Assembly (NCBI GenBank): GCA_033060915.1
Contig: CM065384.1
Span: 36,356,001-36,420,000, forward strand
Origin: Euryodendron excelsum
Taxonomy: Eukaryota > Streptophyta > Magnoliopsida > Ericales > Pentaphylacaceae
DNA length: 64,000 nucleotides
Direction: 5' to 3'
Made by a program: the position numbers and the translations under genes. This document shows, one piece after another, positions 44,866 through 57,973 of the stretch; positions within the stretch are counted from its first letter, which is position 1, and every line of letters begins with the position of its first letter. The notes under the pieces are model-generated. The model worked only from the letters and a program-made list of their open reading frames with translations, had not been told where the DNA came from and searched no databases.

Positions 44866-45470
44866 GAGTACAGAGTTTTGGAAAGATGGAGTACAAATTT
44901 TCATCTTGCTGATGTCAGCTTTTAAAAATTCTATAAAAGGTTTGGCCTCTAACAACATTTTTCTTAAAAAAAATGACATTATATTTGTAATTGGCTCTTG
45001 TTTGAAATCAAATTACGAGATAAAAAATAACCTTTGAACATATTTTAAACTCTTTCAATATATCAAAGTTGTTACAATTTGTTACTTAACCATTTTGGTT
45101 AAATTATAATATGTTTTATAAAGAAACAAGAAAAATAAAAAATAGAATAATAAAATAAAAGCGGACTATATTAATTGTCTGCAGGAATTTTGGCTTTTCT
45201 TAGTTACCAAACACGACGCAGGCGTTAGCACTGCCAACGCTTCGAGATGAGCGAAACCCACCTCTGACGCCCCCACCACCCAACTCAGTTTAGCCCCTTC
45301 TCACAATCCCAAGCCTCTGACATCATCATCTTCGGTAAGCTCTGATAAATACTAGTTATCATTGCCATTTATTCATTCAATTTCTTTGTGAAGTTCTAGG
45401 ACCTGATTTTCTTTCGCTTTTCTTTGTCTTTCTCTGGGAAAATCTGTTGAAGTCGGCTACTCGGCTGCCT
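44866..45470 (+). promoter_or_regulatory. Upstream region and 5'UTR of PEX14
   Basis: AT-rich to about 45190, then a more GC-rich leader (cgacgcaggcgttagcac...). A possible 5'UTR intron begins at cttcg|gtaagctctg (about 45331) and could end before the start codon at ttgaag|tcgg (about 45452). No clear TATA box is seen, as in many housekeeping genes. Confidence 0.4.
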
Positions 45471-48400
45471 ATGGCGACCCAGTCCGTGGCTACTCCCAAT
45501 CTAAACGACGATAAGACTCAAAACCCAGGTGATTTTTTCTTCCCTTTTTTGTGGGTTCCATTTTCCTTTCCTTGATTAATCTGGTAAGCTACTGAAATTT
45601 GATTCCGATGCTCTCTGTTTGGTCTCCGAGAAAAATATTAGAAGTAGAAAAAGGACAAAATTGTTTTTTTTTTTTCCGTAAAAAAGAAATCTATTGTTAA
45701 CTGAGACAACATTTCTCGTTAGGATTAATTGTGAGGAAGCTTTTGTTTCGCCCGCTGTGCAAATATTGGAAGTGAAATTCGAACACTTCAATTTCTTGTA
45801 ATTTTCCTGCCTTTCTTGGCGGTGGGTTCGTTGAGAGCAGTTTGATTCGCGCCAGCAAGTTTACTATTGCACACTGATCATGTTATAATATGGATTTCAT
45901 CATGTGATGTAGTTTAGAGATTGGTCTTGTTGAAATTCCTCTGCTTTCACGAAGTCCCATTGTTATTTATAGTACTTTCACCGTTAACAGTTTTTGAAGT
46001 GATAGGAGCAGCAATTGAGTTAAAAGTTTGAGTAGAAGTACGGATGCTCTCTTGTGTGGTTAAATTAGATAGGAGTGAATCTTTCGTGAATTGATCAGTT
46101 CAATGTAGTAACTTATTATTCTAGGCCATTGATGAGGAAATGGTAAGACTAACTGCTAAAATGAACTGATTTTGGCATTTTCTCTGTCACAATTGTTGAA
46201 AATGATGTAGCGAAAGGTAAAAGAAGATTTTTTGTGGTTTTCTCCCAGCTACCCGTTTTCAGGAAAGGTTTTTAGTTGCATTACTTGTACTTGTATACAA
46301 TTCCAGAGTCCATGAAGTACAAGATGAGACATGGACATTTAATTCAGTAGTTGTTCAGGTCATGACCAATGCTCTTCCTTTTAAGAACCTTAATCAGTCT
46401 CAAGAATCTAGTAGCTAAGCCAAATGTAGTTATGGAACTAACTAATTTATCTGGTTATCTCAAACACTGTAGAAGTTGCAGGTTTGTTATTCTGGTTTTG
46501 GTAAAATCCATTGGCATTATTTGATAGTCCTGATACTTATCTTTGCATGTCTTCGACATGAACATTTTCTAGAAGTACTCTAAGCGGCATGACTATTTGA
46601 TAGACATGATATATATTTACACAATACTTTTTAGAGTAAAGTAGAGCATAGTTACTAAAATGGGAAGCAGAAGCTGGAGATATTAGGGGAAACGGAAGCG
46701 GGAAACACAGTAAAAAAAATATAGTGGAAAATGGGAAGCAGGAAACTATTGGAAACTTGATAGGAACCTTATGAAGAAGGTTTCGCAGAATTCAGAAGAG
46801 ACCTTTAAGAAATTTAGTGGAAACTTTTGAAAAACTTAGTGAAAACTTATATGAATAATTTCATAGATATTTAGTAAGAATTTAAGGGAAAAAATATATA
46901 AAAATGAATGCTTTAAGTTTTCGCAGCGTTTTTCTTAGTTTCTCAAGAGTTTTCAAAATATTTTCCTCGCATTTTCGGAATGTGTCCCCAAATTTCCAAA
47001 TGAGTTTTGTACTCGTAACGGAAAAGCGTTTCCGGAAAAACGAGTTTCCTCCTCCCAAATTAGTTTCCCGGCAACTGCGGAGTAGAGTATAATGAAGAAC
47101 TGTCAAAGGGGGCACTGCTCATTTTCATCAAGTATGTATTTTGTAAGTTGAACCCCACTGCTTGATGGTTTCCACCTTTAAATTACCATGCATTTCACAT
47201 ACAATATCCTTTTCCTATCCACACTGAATTGTGTTAATTGGTTTCTTTGCATATCAAGTGAAATATATCAAACATTGTTAGCTTGTCTAATTTCCTTGTC
47301 ATAGTTCTTTTTGAGTTCTTCCCATCCATGCTTTATTAGTATAGTTTGTTTCATTATAGCACTTTCCAAGTTCGTCTATTGCTGTTAAGAGCCACACTGG
47401 TGAAGATGGTTGACAATTTACATTTTAAAATAAGTTCACAAGTATTTCACATTTCAGTTGATTCTGTAGATGCTTCTTCTACTTGCAATAACGATCTCTC
47501 TTTTGTAGGTACTGGGTCGGAGATTGTACAACCAACAATTGAGGATCAGCATGATGCAAAGGCAGAGGCTAATAAAGGAATTTCTTCCACATCTGTGTTT
47601 GTGAACTCAGAACCGATGCGAGAGGAACAAGTGCAAAATGCTATTAAGTTCCTTTCACACCCAAAAGTAAGGGGATCCCCTGTCATCTATAGGCGATCTT
47701 TTCTTGAGAAGAAGGGCCTCACAAAGGAGGAGATAGATGAAGCTTTCCGTCGTGTTCCTGTGAGCAAATTATTCTTCTCAGTTTACACACTTTTCTGACT
47801 GCAACAAGCTGTTGAAACATCAATGAAGCCTTTACTGAAAATCGATGTTACCCATATGTGGGTCCGTGTCTTTGGTGTTTAGTCATTGACATTTTGGTGT
47901 TAATCACAGGATCCACCCCCGACTGTTTCAAGTGCGCAGCCTACTGGTACTAATCAAGGTAAAAATGCTTATGTCTGGGTATGATTTTCTGCCTATGGTG
48001 ATGATTCAATAGCTTTTTTAGATTTGATGAAACTTTTGTTTTAATAATGTTTTCCTTATCTGTTCTTTTATATTCGTAACAGATGGCCAGATGAATTCTT
48101 TATCAAATGTTCAGCCTCAAGTTTCAACTCAAACTCTGCGGCCTTCAGCAGCTGCTCCTTCTGGTGTCATTTCTAAAGTTGGGACCTTAACACAGTCCCG
48201 ATTTCACTGGTCCCATGCTCTTCTTGCTGTAGGAGTACTTGCTCTTTCTGGTGCCGGAACTGCTGTACTTTTCAAGGTATTATAAAAAAAAAATTCTATA
48301 CCATCATCCAATGCACAATCTTAATTAGCTTGCAATGATATGACTATTCTGCTGCATCCGCACAGTTTTTGCATGCAAGTGGCTGATCCTCTAATTCTCT

Positions 48401-51400
48401 TTGGGTAGCTGTCCTCCTTATGAACTCTAGGGTTACTGTCACTATCCTCCCCTAAAATTTGAGATGCTACAAACTCTCCAAACTGTTAGAAGTCTCAAGT
48501 GAATTAAAGGACCTAAAGTAAGTTTTAAGAGTATAATTTGACCATGAAACTTTTAAATCATCAAATAGTTGTTTCAAAATCTAAGTATTGCCATGCTTGA
48601 TTTTTAGTATAGTGGAAAATTTCAAACCCACCATGCTAATGTCTGCGAGGCCACTGTAGTTGGTGGTTAAAACTCAATCATTAATACATGATGCTTGAAT
48701 GTTAAAAGATATGGGCAAGCACATACACATGCGCTGCCCAAGGGGGGATTAAAACAAATATGGGATGAGGCTTTTGAGGGTTTGCTGCCTTTACTCATTT
48801 GCATACCCACGTGGTATTAGTCTTTTGGGCATCATGGTGAGTTTTATAACCCTATACACCCTTTTCCCCCTTCTCCACATTCTAGGAAGCACGGACACTC
48901 CCTTTAGGGTGTTGTATGCATGTCGGACACATGTCGGAGACACATATTCCTCGGACAGGTCAGGACACGTGTCGGACACGCCAATTAGCGTGTCCAATAT
49001 TTTTACTAATTTTTTTTAGTGGACACGTCGTGGACACATCGCAGACACATGTGTCCCTTCCTTGGACACATTTTGGGAGTTGAAATGTTGTTATTAAAAA
49101 TATCAGTGGGGTCGCATTTGTAAATTTCAAAACTTTAAGACACTCACATCCAATTCTTCAAATCCTTAACTTGTTCGTGTTGTATTATAATTGTGAACTT
49201 GTTTAGTTGTTTTCATCTTATTTTGGGTGACTTATAAATGTTACATTCTTATATATGGCAAATAAAAATATATAAAAATATTTTTTTTGCCACATCCGTG
49301 CCATGTTCGTGTTTTTTTTTTTTTTAACATGCCGTGTCTATATCTGTGTTCGTATCCGTACTTGTGTTCATATCCGTGCTTCTTAGTCCACAGACATCAC
49401 TTTAAAATCCACCCGCCTCTCATTTTTCCCTATAGATGATGAGAACAAAACTTTTTTAGTTTAGATCCAAGGAAGTTAATAGCTGTAAAGGCATTATTTG
49501 AGCGACCCTTTGCTTGCTTCCATCGCAAGGCAAGCTCTCATTACAATCTTCTTTTAGTGTTACCTCTATTTCACTTTCCTGTTTATCAATGAGCTAGTGT
49601 GCAATCCTACGTGCACGTAACAAAACTGGAGTTGAACTTATTTGCAAGCTAATATCAACAATGGCGGACCTAAGATTTGTGTTAGGGGGGGAGGGTAAAA
49701 TTTCTTAAACTGTATAGTCTGTATTCATTTGTTAGTGATTTTGGTTCTGATCTCTTTTTATGTTTTGGTAAGTAAGAATTTAATTACCTAAAAAGAAGCT
49801 GGATATACAATGAGGCTCAAGGCTCAATTCCAAAGGGCACACAAGGCAGGCCTTAAGGCAAACAAAACCTCACACAAAAAGCGAGTGGCTAGCAAATTTT
49901 TTGTTTTTTGGGGTCAGTTGAGAGGATTAGAGGAAAAAGGGGGTCATGAATGGTGTAGAAGTGGGTGGGAGGGTAAAATGGTCACTTTAAAATGTCAAAC
50001 CCATCATGTGTAGATAAATGCAGAAGCTTCATTACTTTTACAAAGAACCAGTCAAGAGAGAAGGGGTATAAGATAGCTTCTTAGCTATATAGAAGTACGA
50101 GTGCAAATTGGCGTATTTGAAAGTTCAGGGGGTAAAATTTTCACTGCCCCTATAGTTCAGGTTTTAAATAAATAATCCCTTTTTCTCCAATTAATATAAT
50201 GTTCAAAGATGGTTACACTATCAGATGACCCATTCCCCCTTTCAGAATGCTATTGTCCCTAGGTTGAAGTCCTGGATTCGCAAGGTTGCATTAGAAGAAG
50301 AACAGGAATCTGCCAAGGAAGCCAACTCAAAACCAAGTTTAGAGCAAGAAGCAGCAGCTGCTGCAAAAGCTGCTGCAGCTGCAGCTGCTGATGTGGCACG
50401 AGCAAGCCAGGAAATGTTGATTTCGAAAACTGAAGGTGATTTGTAATTGATTTAGACTATTTTCCATTATGATTTCAATGCTGACTTGATGTTGTTTTGT
50501 TCCCTTTTCTTCTTATGTAATTTTTGTATGCTATTTTGGATTCTTTAGGAATAATAATAACCTCCATGATGGATGACATTTATTTTGTCCTTTGACAGAG
50601 AAGAAATGCTTTGAGGAACTTATGAATCTGATAGGGTTGCAAGTCCAGGAAATGAAGTCAATGAGTAATGCTATACGGAAGTTGGAAGGTAATAGAGAAT
50701 TGCTTCCTTGAACAAGTTTCAGCTGAAAGATGGTTTCCATCATCATTATCTGTGAAGTATCTGATTGTTTTAGTTATAACAGCATTGCCTATCTCTGTAC
50801 TGCTGCATGCTATGATGTCTCTATGCTATTTGCGCGTTTGGACATTCACACATTTTAGGTTACAGGGGAAACTCAATTCACTATGCACAGAGACTAAGAT
50901 TATTTTGTATTTGGGTTGTTAAAATTGACCTTGAGTACTATATAAATGATTGTTAGACAATTAGGTGAAAAAAATTGCTTCTGTGGTTTACCAGAAAACT
51001 TAATCTCTTTTTAAATTTTAGATTTTTAATTTCAAAATTTTCTTTGTTCCTTGTTGAAAGAAAAAAGAGTATGTCTCTGCCAAAAGGCCAATTAGTGTAA
51101 GAACTGACTGTGATTTAAACATTTTTAACTGCTTAAGTGATTATTAGATAGTCATTTAAATTTGGTTAAGCAGAGTTAATTGTATAGATCAGGAAAGTTT
51201 AATTGCATTTGGTGATTAAGTCTGTGAAAATGGTTTATAAGAAACATAGACCAACAAACTGTACGTGTACACAACACACACGCCATGAGGTCCATAGTAT
51301 AAAACCTCAAGAGCATTTTTACTAAGCTTCATTAATTTGCTCGTGTTTAACACCAGGTTTCAACTTTTGAAATGCTTAGTACACACACAAATTGGGCTTT

Positions 51401-54400
51401 AGACCCTTTGTAAAGATCCATAGCATAAGATTTAGAATGAAGAGACAAGGTCCTTTTCCTTTCCTTTCTTTTTTCCCTCTCAATTTTTCCTTTTCGTTCT
51501 TTCCCCTTTCTGTTTTTTCTTGCAAAAGTGGGGAGGGTGGAGAGTTTGTTGTGTGAGAAGGTTGTTTGGTCAAATCAATGTAGAGATGTTTTAGGGAGTT
51601 TGAGTTGTTATACTTCATCACCTTATACACTTTACATCAGTTTTTGACTTGTTTCAACCTTGATTTACACAACAAAGAGCCAAAGCAGGAGTGTCTATTT
51701 TTTTCATTTTTCTTCCAAAAACATTGATATAGGAAGGGCTAAGAATGCTTCAAGTATACGTGTAGGTGTTTATAGGGATGGCAATTTGCCTCAAAATGTC
51801 GTGGCCCCACCTGCCCATATTGGGACAGGGGTGGGATGTTCCGGATTGGGGTAATAAGAAAGGTTAACCGACATCGGTTTTGTGCCGGGGTCACCCTGCC
51901 TCGAACCTGCCCTGATTAGGGTGATCCAAAAACTTCTAGTGCTGCCCCTGCCACTTGTATCAACGAGTTTCCGTTTTGATCTATCCGTTGGTTTATATAC
52001 ACAATATATGGATTTGTACACTGGCCAATGTGGGACTAAGAGTGAAGAACTCTTATTAAAACAATGTAGTATTGGTACCGGCAAAGGAAGGCGATTAAAA
52101 ATCTTGTGTGCATGCTTCTATGAGAAACTTGATAGAGATTCTGACATGAGAGAACTCTCATATTATTTTGTTTTGAGTACCAATGTTGAATAGACCTCTG
52201 CAGAAGCTGTCTCGCCTAGACTCATCGTTGTTTCTTGTGCAATTATCAGGGCAAGGTAATACCCCTGGGAGAATCCCTCTTGTTGAACAAGATCATCGAG
52301 TCTCAGTCACTAGTTCAAGGGTGAGCTGAATAGAGGCATAACTTCAAATCTTTATAGATGATTAGGAGCTGACATTTTTCTGGTTTCTAGTTCTGTTCTG
52401 TCAATTTTATTCTTACTTACTTTATTGATTTGCAGCAATCAAATGCGAATGGCAAGGCAGACATTGACTTATACTCAGGTTTTTGTTCAGCAATGAGTCC
52501 TGATTATCTATTGTTTAATTTCTCTGGAGAAATTGATTTTACATCCTTGGAATTTCTTTACAGCAAGATCCTCATCACCACCTGCAACTGTGGAACACAC
52601 TGTAGCACCTCACCCAAAATCTTATATGGAGGTAGGTTATATTTTTTCTTTTTATTTTTTTAATCTTTGTTTTTGCTATAATATATTTGCATTGTTAAAA
52701 TGTCCCCAAAAGAGTAATGATTGGTATATTCACGAGTGCAATTACTTCTCTCATGTACCATTTGATCATTTAGCTTCTCTAAGGTGCCATTGGATCATTT
52801 AAACTGAATAAAAGGGTGCTTGTTATCTAAATGACACAGATAGATGCAGTCAAATATCTTAAAGAAAGTGCTTCAATTTTCTTTTGCAAGTAGATAAATT
52901 CCTTTAAAAGCAAACCTTTAGAGGTGATCCATTGCTCTGCAGACAGACAGAGGCGCGCCCCCCCCCCCCCCCCCCCCCCCCCCCAACACACACACACAAA
53001 CAACACCCAACACACAACGAATTCCCCCCTCTTCCTTCCCCTCTTGTCCCTCTTCTAACTGCCACCACAGAAAATAAATCAAATATAAAATGGTGGTGTA
53101 TGAGTTATGAGTAGGAATGCAACTGGGAACATATAATACTCAGAACCAATCCACCAGGAAATCAAGTTGCTACTGTTTTCCCTGAATTGATTACTTGCTA
53201 CTGTTTTCATTTTATTTCTGGTTGATGTGTTGTGATTTCAGAGAATGAGATGAAATTGTATAAAATTATGGTCTTCCTTCTATTATTTTAAGATGGATGC
53301 TAGATACGATTCCAGTTTTTTTATGTTGATTATCGTGTTACAGATTATGGCTATGGTCCAAAGAGGAGAGAAACCTCCTAACGTCAGAGTAATTCACTCC
53401 TAGTCTCAATCTTGGGCTTGACTTGTTGGGCTTTAGTGCTGATACTCTATTTTTCTGGTTTTCTTTCAGGAGATAAACGATCTACCACCCAATCCTAATC
53501 AGCCGTTACCAAATCCTCACTTAGCACCTAGAGCTAAGGTTTGTTTTTTAGTGTTACATTCTATCACAATTTCCACTTTATGTTTTTCGTATAATTACTT
53601 CACAGAGTTATACTTACCATTCAGCATGGGAGGTGAATACTCTAATTTTAAAAGTGAAGTATATTGTCTTGTGATTCTTATCCTTCTAATACTGTCTGTC
53701 CTTTCACCAAGCTCTGGGGGCCACTACGCTGACTCAACACCCATCACTAGAAAAAGCATCTGCTCTTTATGAATCTATATCACTAGCAACTCTAGCTCAG
53801 CTAATAAGTTTATTGTTATAATCTTAGTTGCAATTTAATATGATTTTGAAGTGTTACTGAGTTATGCAAAATTTTGTGGTATTCTCCCAAAAAAATGTGC
53901 ATGCATTAAACCTTTCACTGGGATATTAATAATTACAACTTTAGTAAGATGAAAGTTGGGATATAGGCTTTTGTATTCCTTCATTTACACCAGATGGGGC
54001 TAATTACTTAAATTATTTGTTCCTTCTGATTAGCCTTGGGATGTTGGTCAGACTCAAAGCAACTTTAGCCAGGTTTTTCAGTCTCATGAGAGCACTGATG
54101 GCTTTAATTCCAACGTACTGGATAATGGACTCATCAATCAGTTGAATGGAGATAGTTCAGTGCCTTGGTGGCAAAGAAAAAATGTCAGAATCAGCAAAAT
54201 CGAAAATGAAGACGAATTGAGGAATGGGCCTACTGGTGTGCTGACCAATGAGCGACCAGTTCAGCGTTCATGGGTTCCTCCCCAGCCACCCCCTGTAGCA
54301 ATGCCTGAAGCTGCTGCGGCCATCCGACAACCCAAAAAACCACCATCTCAGAAACAATCGGCTGATGAGCAGCAGGTGGCTAATCCTTCAGATGGAACTG

Positions 54401-54573
54401 ATGAGTTGCAGAGGATCACAAAAATATCTGAATCAGGTGGTGTATTGGATGCCAATGGTGGGAACTCGGGTCTGAGCAGACAATTTTCTGAAGCAGGAAG
54501 TGTAGTGGAAGCCAATGGGGGGAGCTCGGGGCTGAACAGAAATGAGATACAAGAAGAACAAGAGGAATATTGA
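45471..54573 (+). CDS. PEX14: Peroxisomal membrane protein PEX14
   Basis: Twelve exons: 45471-45528, 47509-47759, 47910-47958, 48083-48276, 50246-50435, 50599-50688, 52250-52320, 52436-52478, 52564-52631, 53344-53388, 53470-53538, 54034-54573. All have GT-AG borders and compatible phases, giving 555 aa. PEX14 sits in the peroxisome membrane with PEX13 and docks cargo-loaded PEX5/PEX7. The Pex14 N-terminal domain (about 55-103) contains REEQVQNAIKFLSHPKVRGS and GLTKEEIDEAFRRVP. A hydrophobic segment at 165-183 (ALLAVGVLALSGAGTAVLF) is the membrane anchor. An Ala-rich charged helix (about 198-247) and KKCFEELMNLIGLQVQEMK form the coiled-coil part. The C-terminal half holds HPKSYMEIMAMVQRGEKP and RSWVPPQPPPVAMPEA, as in plant PEX14. 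Arabidopsis PEX14 is about 507 aa, so this is slightly longer. No damage is seen; several introns hold transposon remnants. Confidence 0.95.
46636..47090. repeat. Repeat-like insertion in PEX14 intron 1
   Basis: Begins with gggaagcagaagctgg and gggaaacggaagcgggaaac words and ends with tttccggaaaaacgagtttcc. Flanks gtagagcata and gtagagtata differ at one position and could be a TSD. The ends are only weakly inverted, so identity is uncertain. Confidence 0.35.
48885..49386. mobile_element. MITE-like insertion in PEX14 intron 4
   Basis: The left end ggaagcacggacactcc and the right end (reverse complement taagaagcacggatatg) are inverted. The left arm is dense in gtcggacacatgtcgg words, with their complements (atccgtgcc, gtgttcgtatccg) in the right arm. 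There is no ORF. No convincing TSD was found. Confidence 0.6.
51773..51965. mobile_element. Truncated hAT-type MITE fragment in PEX14 intron 6
   Basis: Starts TAGGGATGGCA, the same terminus as the element at 60658-61234, and is followed by GC-rich sequence of the same style. No matching right end is present downstream, so it appears truncated. Confidence 0.45.
52958..52984. repeat. Poly-C run (C27) with CA repeat in PEX14 intron 9
   Basis: 27 consecutive C residues preceded by ggcgcg and followed by aacacacacacac. This makes G-quadruplex (minus strand) and i-motif (plus strand) formation possible. The length is uncertain in any assembly. Confidence 0.85.
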
Positions 54574-55271
54574 CAAAGAGAACTGATCGAAGAGGGATCT
54601 GATGTGCTTAATATAAGGTACTAATATTTCTGCATATGTCCGTCAGTGTTGAAAATAGTAGCTAAGAATGTGTTGCTCATTTTGATCTTCCATTTTTCTG
54701 AACCATCACTGAAGATTCAAAAAGTATATGTAGACTAATTTTCATGATGAAGAAATAAACAATAGACAGTGAGACGTAGTTAGTTGTGGATTTTGCACTT
54801 CCGTGTAGATCAAAGATTTATGGTATGGTAGATGACCATTATGGCTCTTATATCTACCGATAGTATTGGGCCCCTTTACCAGAATGTTCATTGTTGGACC
54901 TTTGGTTTGTGGTTGTGAAAAAGTTTGGGTTCAGCAGCATTTATTTATCTTTAACCCCTCACCCGCATTCCTCCATCTCCCTGGCCTAAAGTAGGCCCTC
55001 ACCAAAACTTGCTGGGCCCCTTCATTTATTTGCTGGGAATGGCTCTGGTAACATGAGATGAGGGTAATTACCACTTGGACTGACATTTGTGGTAACTGTA
55101 TTTTAACCATCTTGATTTTTGGAAAGATTTTCATTCAGTGATAAGATTTATTTTTTTACCTTCAGTTTTTTGATCTAAGGATTGAGAATGAAGGATACTT
55201 GTACCGTAAAAACCCATGGAAGTATAAAGGCTTAACAGTAATGCTGTTCCAGATGAAAAAGTCATTTGTAA
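54574..55271. other. PEX14 3' flank
   Basis: Probable 3'UTR with candidate AATAAA-like signals (agaaataaac near 54750), then intergenic DNA. No other gene is seen. Confidence 0.5.
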
Positions 55272-55828
55272 TGGGGATGTGCATGTGTCGGATTAGATCG
55301 GTCCGTGTTAGACACAAAACCGATTCGATCTTAATTGGTTTTACTTTTTTGGATTCAGAGCTGAACCAGCCCAACTTGGTTTGAGTTTGTTCAGTTCGGT
55401 TTCATATATCGGTTCGGGTCTAGATCGGCTTGAGTCGGATCGGTTTTATTTTTATTGTATATTATTTAATTTATTTATTCAAAAAAATAAAATAATAACA
55501 TTGGTTTTGCATTCTTAATATTTCAAAAAAATAAAACATTGACATATAAATAAAAATTAATAATAATTAAGTACAAATAAAAATGATTTAATGACATATA
55601 CAAAATATATATAGATTTTTATGAGATATTTAGATTGGGTCTTGATTCGGTTCTTGGGTTAGTTTGGGTTGAGTTGGTCTTTGGTTCGATTTGAGTTTAA
55701 AAAATGTAGAATCAAGAATCGAATCAAATCGAATCGAATCGAATAGAACGGGTTGACATTTTTTAGAGTTAGACCAAAACCAAATAGACGTATAGAGGTC
55801 GGGTTTTTCGATTTATTTGTGCACCCTT
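55272..55828. mobile_element. hAT-type MITE, 557 bp
   Basis: Flanked by identical 8-bp ATTTGTAA at 55264-55271 and 55829-55836. The left end tggggatgtgca and right end gtgcaccctt are imperfect inverted ends. The arms are rich in cggttcggtt/gattcgatc words and the middle is AT-rich. There is no coding capacity. The interior is related to 21079-21635. Confidence 0.78.
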
Positions 55829-55836
55829 ATTTGTAA

Positions 55837-56925
55837 ATATTCTCAAATACCCTTTACTACGGACATTTAAAGTTGGGGTAATTACACTTCATCCCTTACG
55901 ATTTGAGAGAAAGACACATGATCTCCACGTGATTTAAAAGTAAACACATAACCTCTATGGTTTGAGCTTAATTTTAAAATACATGAAAACCATTGAAATT
56001 AATGAAAAATTCTGTCACATGAGTATTTCTATCATTTGATTTCTTTAAATTAGAACATAAAAAAATAATTTTGCCTTTTTATGTCAAAATAAAAGAGTTT
56101 TTGGTAGGAGCATTTTTGTTATTTTATTAAATTTGTTACAATTTTATTCATTTTGTAGATAAGTTCAAATTATAAAGGGTTATGTGTTTATTTAAAGTTT
56201 TATAGTTTTTTAACCTTTTTAAAGTTTTATATTAGGATTCAGAGCGATGCAGCGTTGAATCTATTGTTCAATCACCTAAATATGACTCATGATGCTATGT
56301 CCATGCACTTGTGCAACTAGTTTAGTAATATGTATTTTGTAACTTGAAAACATCAAGTAATTTATCATCATGTGCCATTTATTATAGGCTAGTTGGTTTG
56401 ACCTATTACACCTCGTGATTCGCATGGATTGTACGTGTCAGAGAGATTTTTGCTCCTCAGGCACATCAAACTTCTTTGTAATAAACACAATTCAAACATA
56501 CAAAAAAAAAAAAATACTAAATATTCTATCTATAAGCTTTAGGAGCCACACCCTGCAAATTTTGGACGCAAGTTCATATCATGCACCATGCTTTGTCGCA
56601 TCGGTTAATGTTTTATTTTCGTCCAATGCATTACTCTTGGTATGCATACATATATATATATATATATATATATTGATGGACATGACAACCCAACAGCACA
56701 TAATAAATGATACTAATTTTTCTTTTCTTCACAATCTTATATTTTTTTATTAGGTTGGGTTGATCCAAAATTGCGTGTAAGTGGTGGAGTAAGACCGCCT
56801 GCCCACTTTGAACCGACCACTTTTTGAAAGTGTATGAGATTTGTTTAATTTAAGGTGACTTCTTGTTTGAGAAAAAGTTGTTTTAATCTTGTTTTTGCAT
56901 TGAGTCTTGTCTGTGGTGGTTAATT
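55837..56925. other. Intergenic DNA, no gene seen
   Basis: AT-rich sequence with a TA microsatellite at about 56649-56674. Short open frames only. Confidence 0.5.
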
Positions 56926-57128
56926 TGTTAAAAAAAATAAGACTCATGTATAATCACAATATATTATAAAACAAAAAAGAATTATAAAAAAAAATTAAAG
57001 TAATAAGTGAAGAGGTGAGTTAAGTGATGAATTAAGTTACATAGGTTACATCTCTATTTATAAAAAGATAGGGAAGTCTAGTACTTTATCCCAACCGATA
57101 TGAGGTAGAGTACCTTTTGATTTTAACA
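56926..57128 (-). repeat. TRIM 3' LTR (minus sense)
   Basis: 203 bp, TG...CA bounded, preceded in minus sense by a purine tract. It differs from the other LTR by many substitutions and small indels, so the insertion is not very young. Confidence 0.9.
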
Positions 57129-57129
57129 T

Positions 57130-57960
57130 CCTCTCTCAAACTCAAGTAGAAAAAACAGAAAACTACTTGAGTTTGGAGAAGAAGCAGAGCAAAACTAGCA
57201 GAAATAGAGAATAGAATCAGACTTAGCAGGAGGAGTAAGATCAGTAGAAATAAAGTAAAATCAGCGAAAAGAGGCCAGAATCAGACTTAGCAGGAAGAGC
57301 AGGATTAATAGAAATGGAGCAGAACCAGCAAAAACATAAGAAGAGCAGGATCAACAAAAACAAAGTAGAACCATCAGAAACAAAGGCTAGAATCAAACTC
57401 AGCAAGAAGAGCAGGATCAACAGATAGGGACTCCTTAGAATAGATGAAAATAAAGGCCAAAGAACAGTTGAAGCGACGCTGAAGGTCAGCTGGAGAGAGG
57501 CTAGAGTCCAGAATTAGACTCAGAAACAGAAGCCAGAATTAGACTCAGAAGACCTGAATTAGTCAAGAACCGGACAGAAACGGCCGGAGGACGGTTGGGA
57601 GTTGATTGGAAAGTCGTTGGAAGTTGGCCGAAGGTCATCGAAATTAGGCCAGAAAATCAGTAGAAGGTGGTCGGAGGGACACCGAAAGTCGGCCAGAGGA
57701 GGTCACCGAAAGTTGGTCGGAAGTCGCCGAAAGTTGGTCGTAAAGGCGCCGAAAGTTGGCCAAAGGTAGCCGGAAGTTTGTCGAAAGTTAGTCGGAAAGT
57801 CACAGGAGTTGGTCGAAAAGTCGTTAAAATTAGGCCAGAAAGTCGCTGGAAGGTGGTTGGAGGGACGTTGCAGGTCGGTCGAAAGGACGTTGGAAGTCAA
57901 CCTCAGAAGTTCTGATGTGAAAGATCTCTCGAATGGCAATCTCAGAGCATACTTTTCCTT
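57130..57960. repeat. TRIM interior: two short-period tandem repeats
   Basis: At about 57180-57430 units like agcaggatcaacagaaac/agaatcagacttagcagg alternate. At about 57590-57900 units such as gtcgccgaaagttggtcg repeat with a 15-30 bp period. Both strands are open for about 80 codons over the second block through repetition only. Confidence 0.75.
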
Positions 57961-57973
57961 AACTCTGATGCCA

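Noticed and set aside
49810..50013. 67-aa basic frame in PEX14 intron 4
   Set aside because: Intronic repeat-like DNA with no domain; flanked by normal splice sites of PEX14.
57667..57939. Basic repetitive peptide (KVGRK-type) and its antisense partner
   Set aside because: Arises from the short-period repeat inside the TRIM element and is open on both strands.
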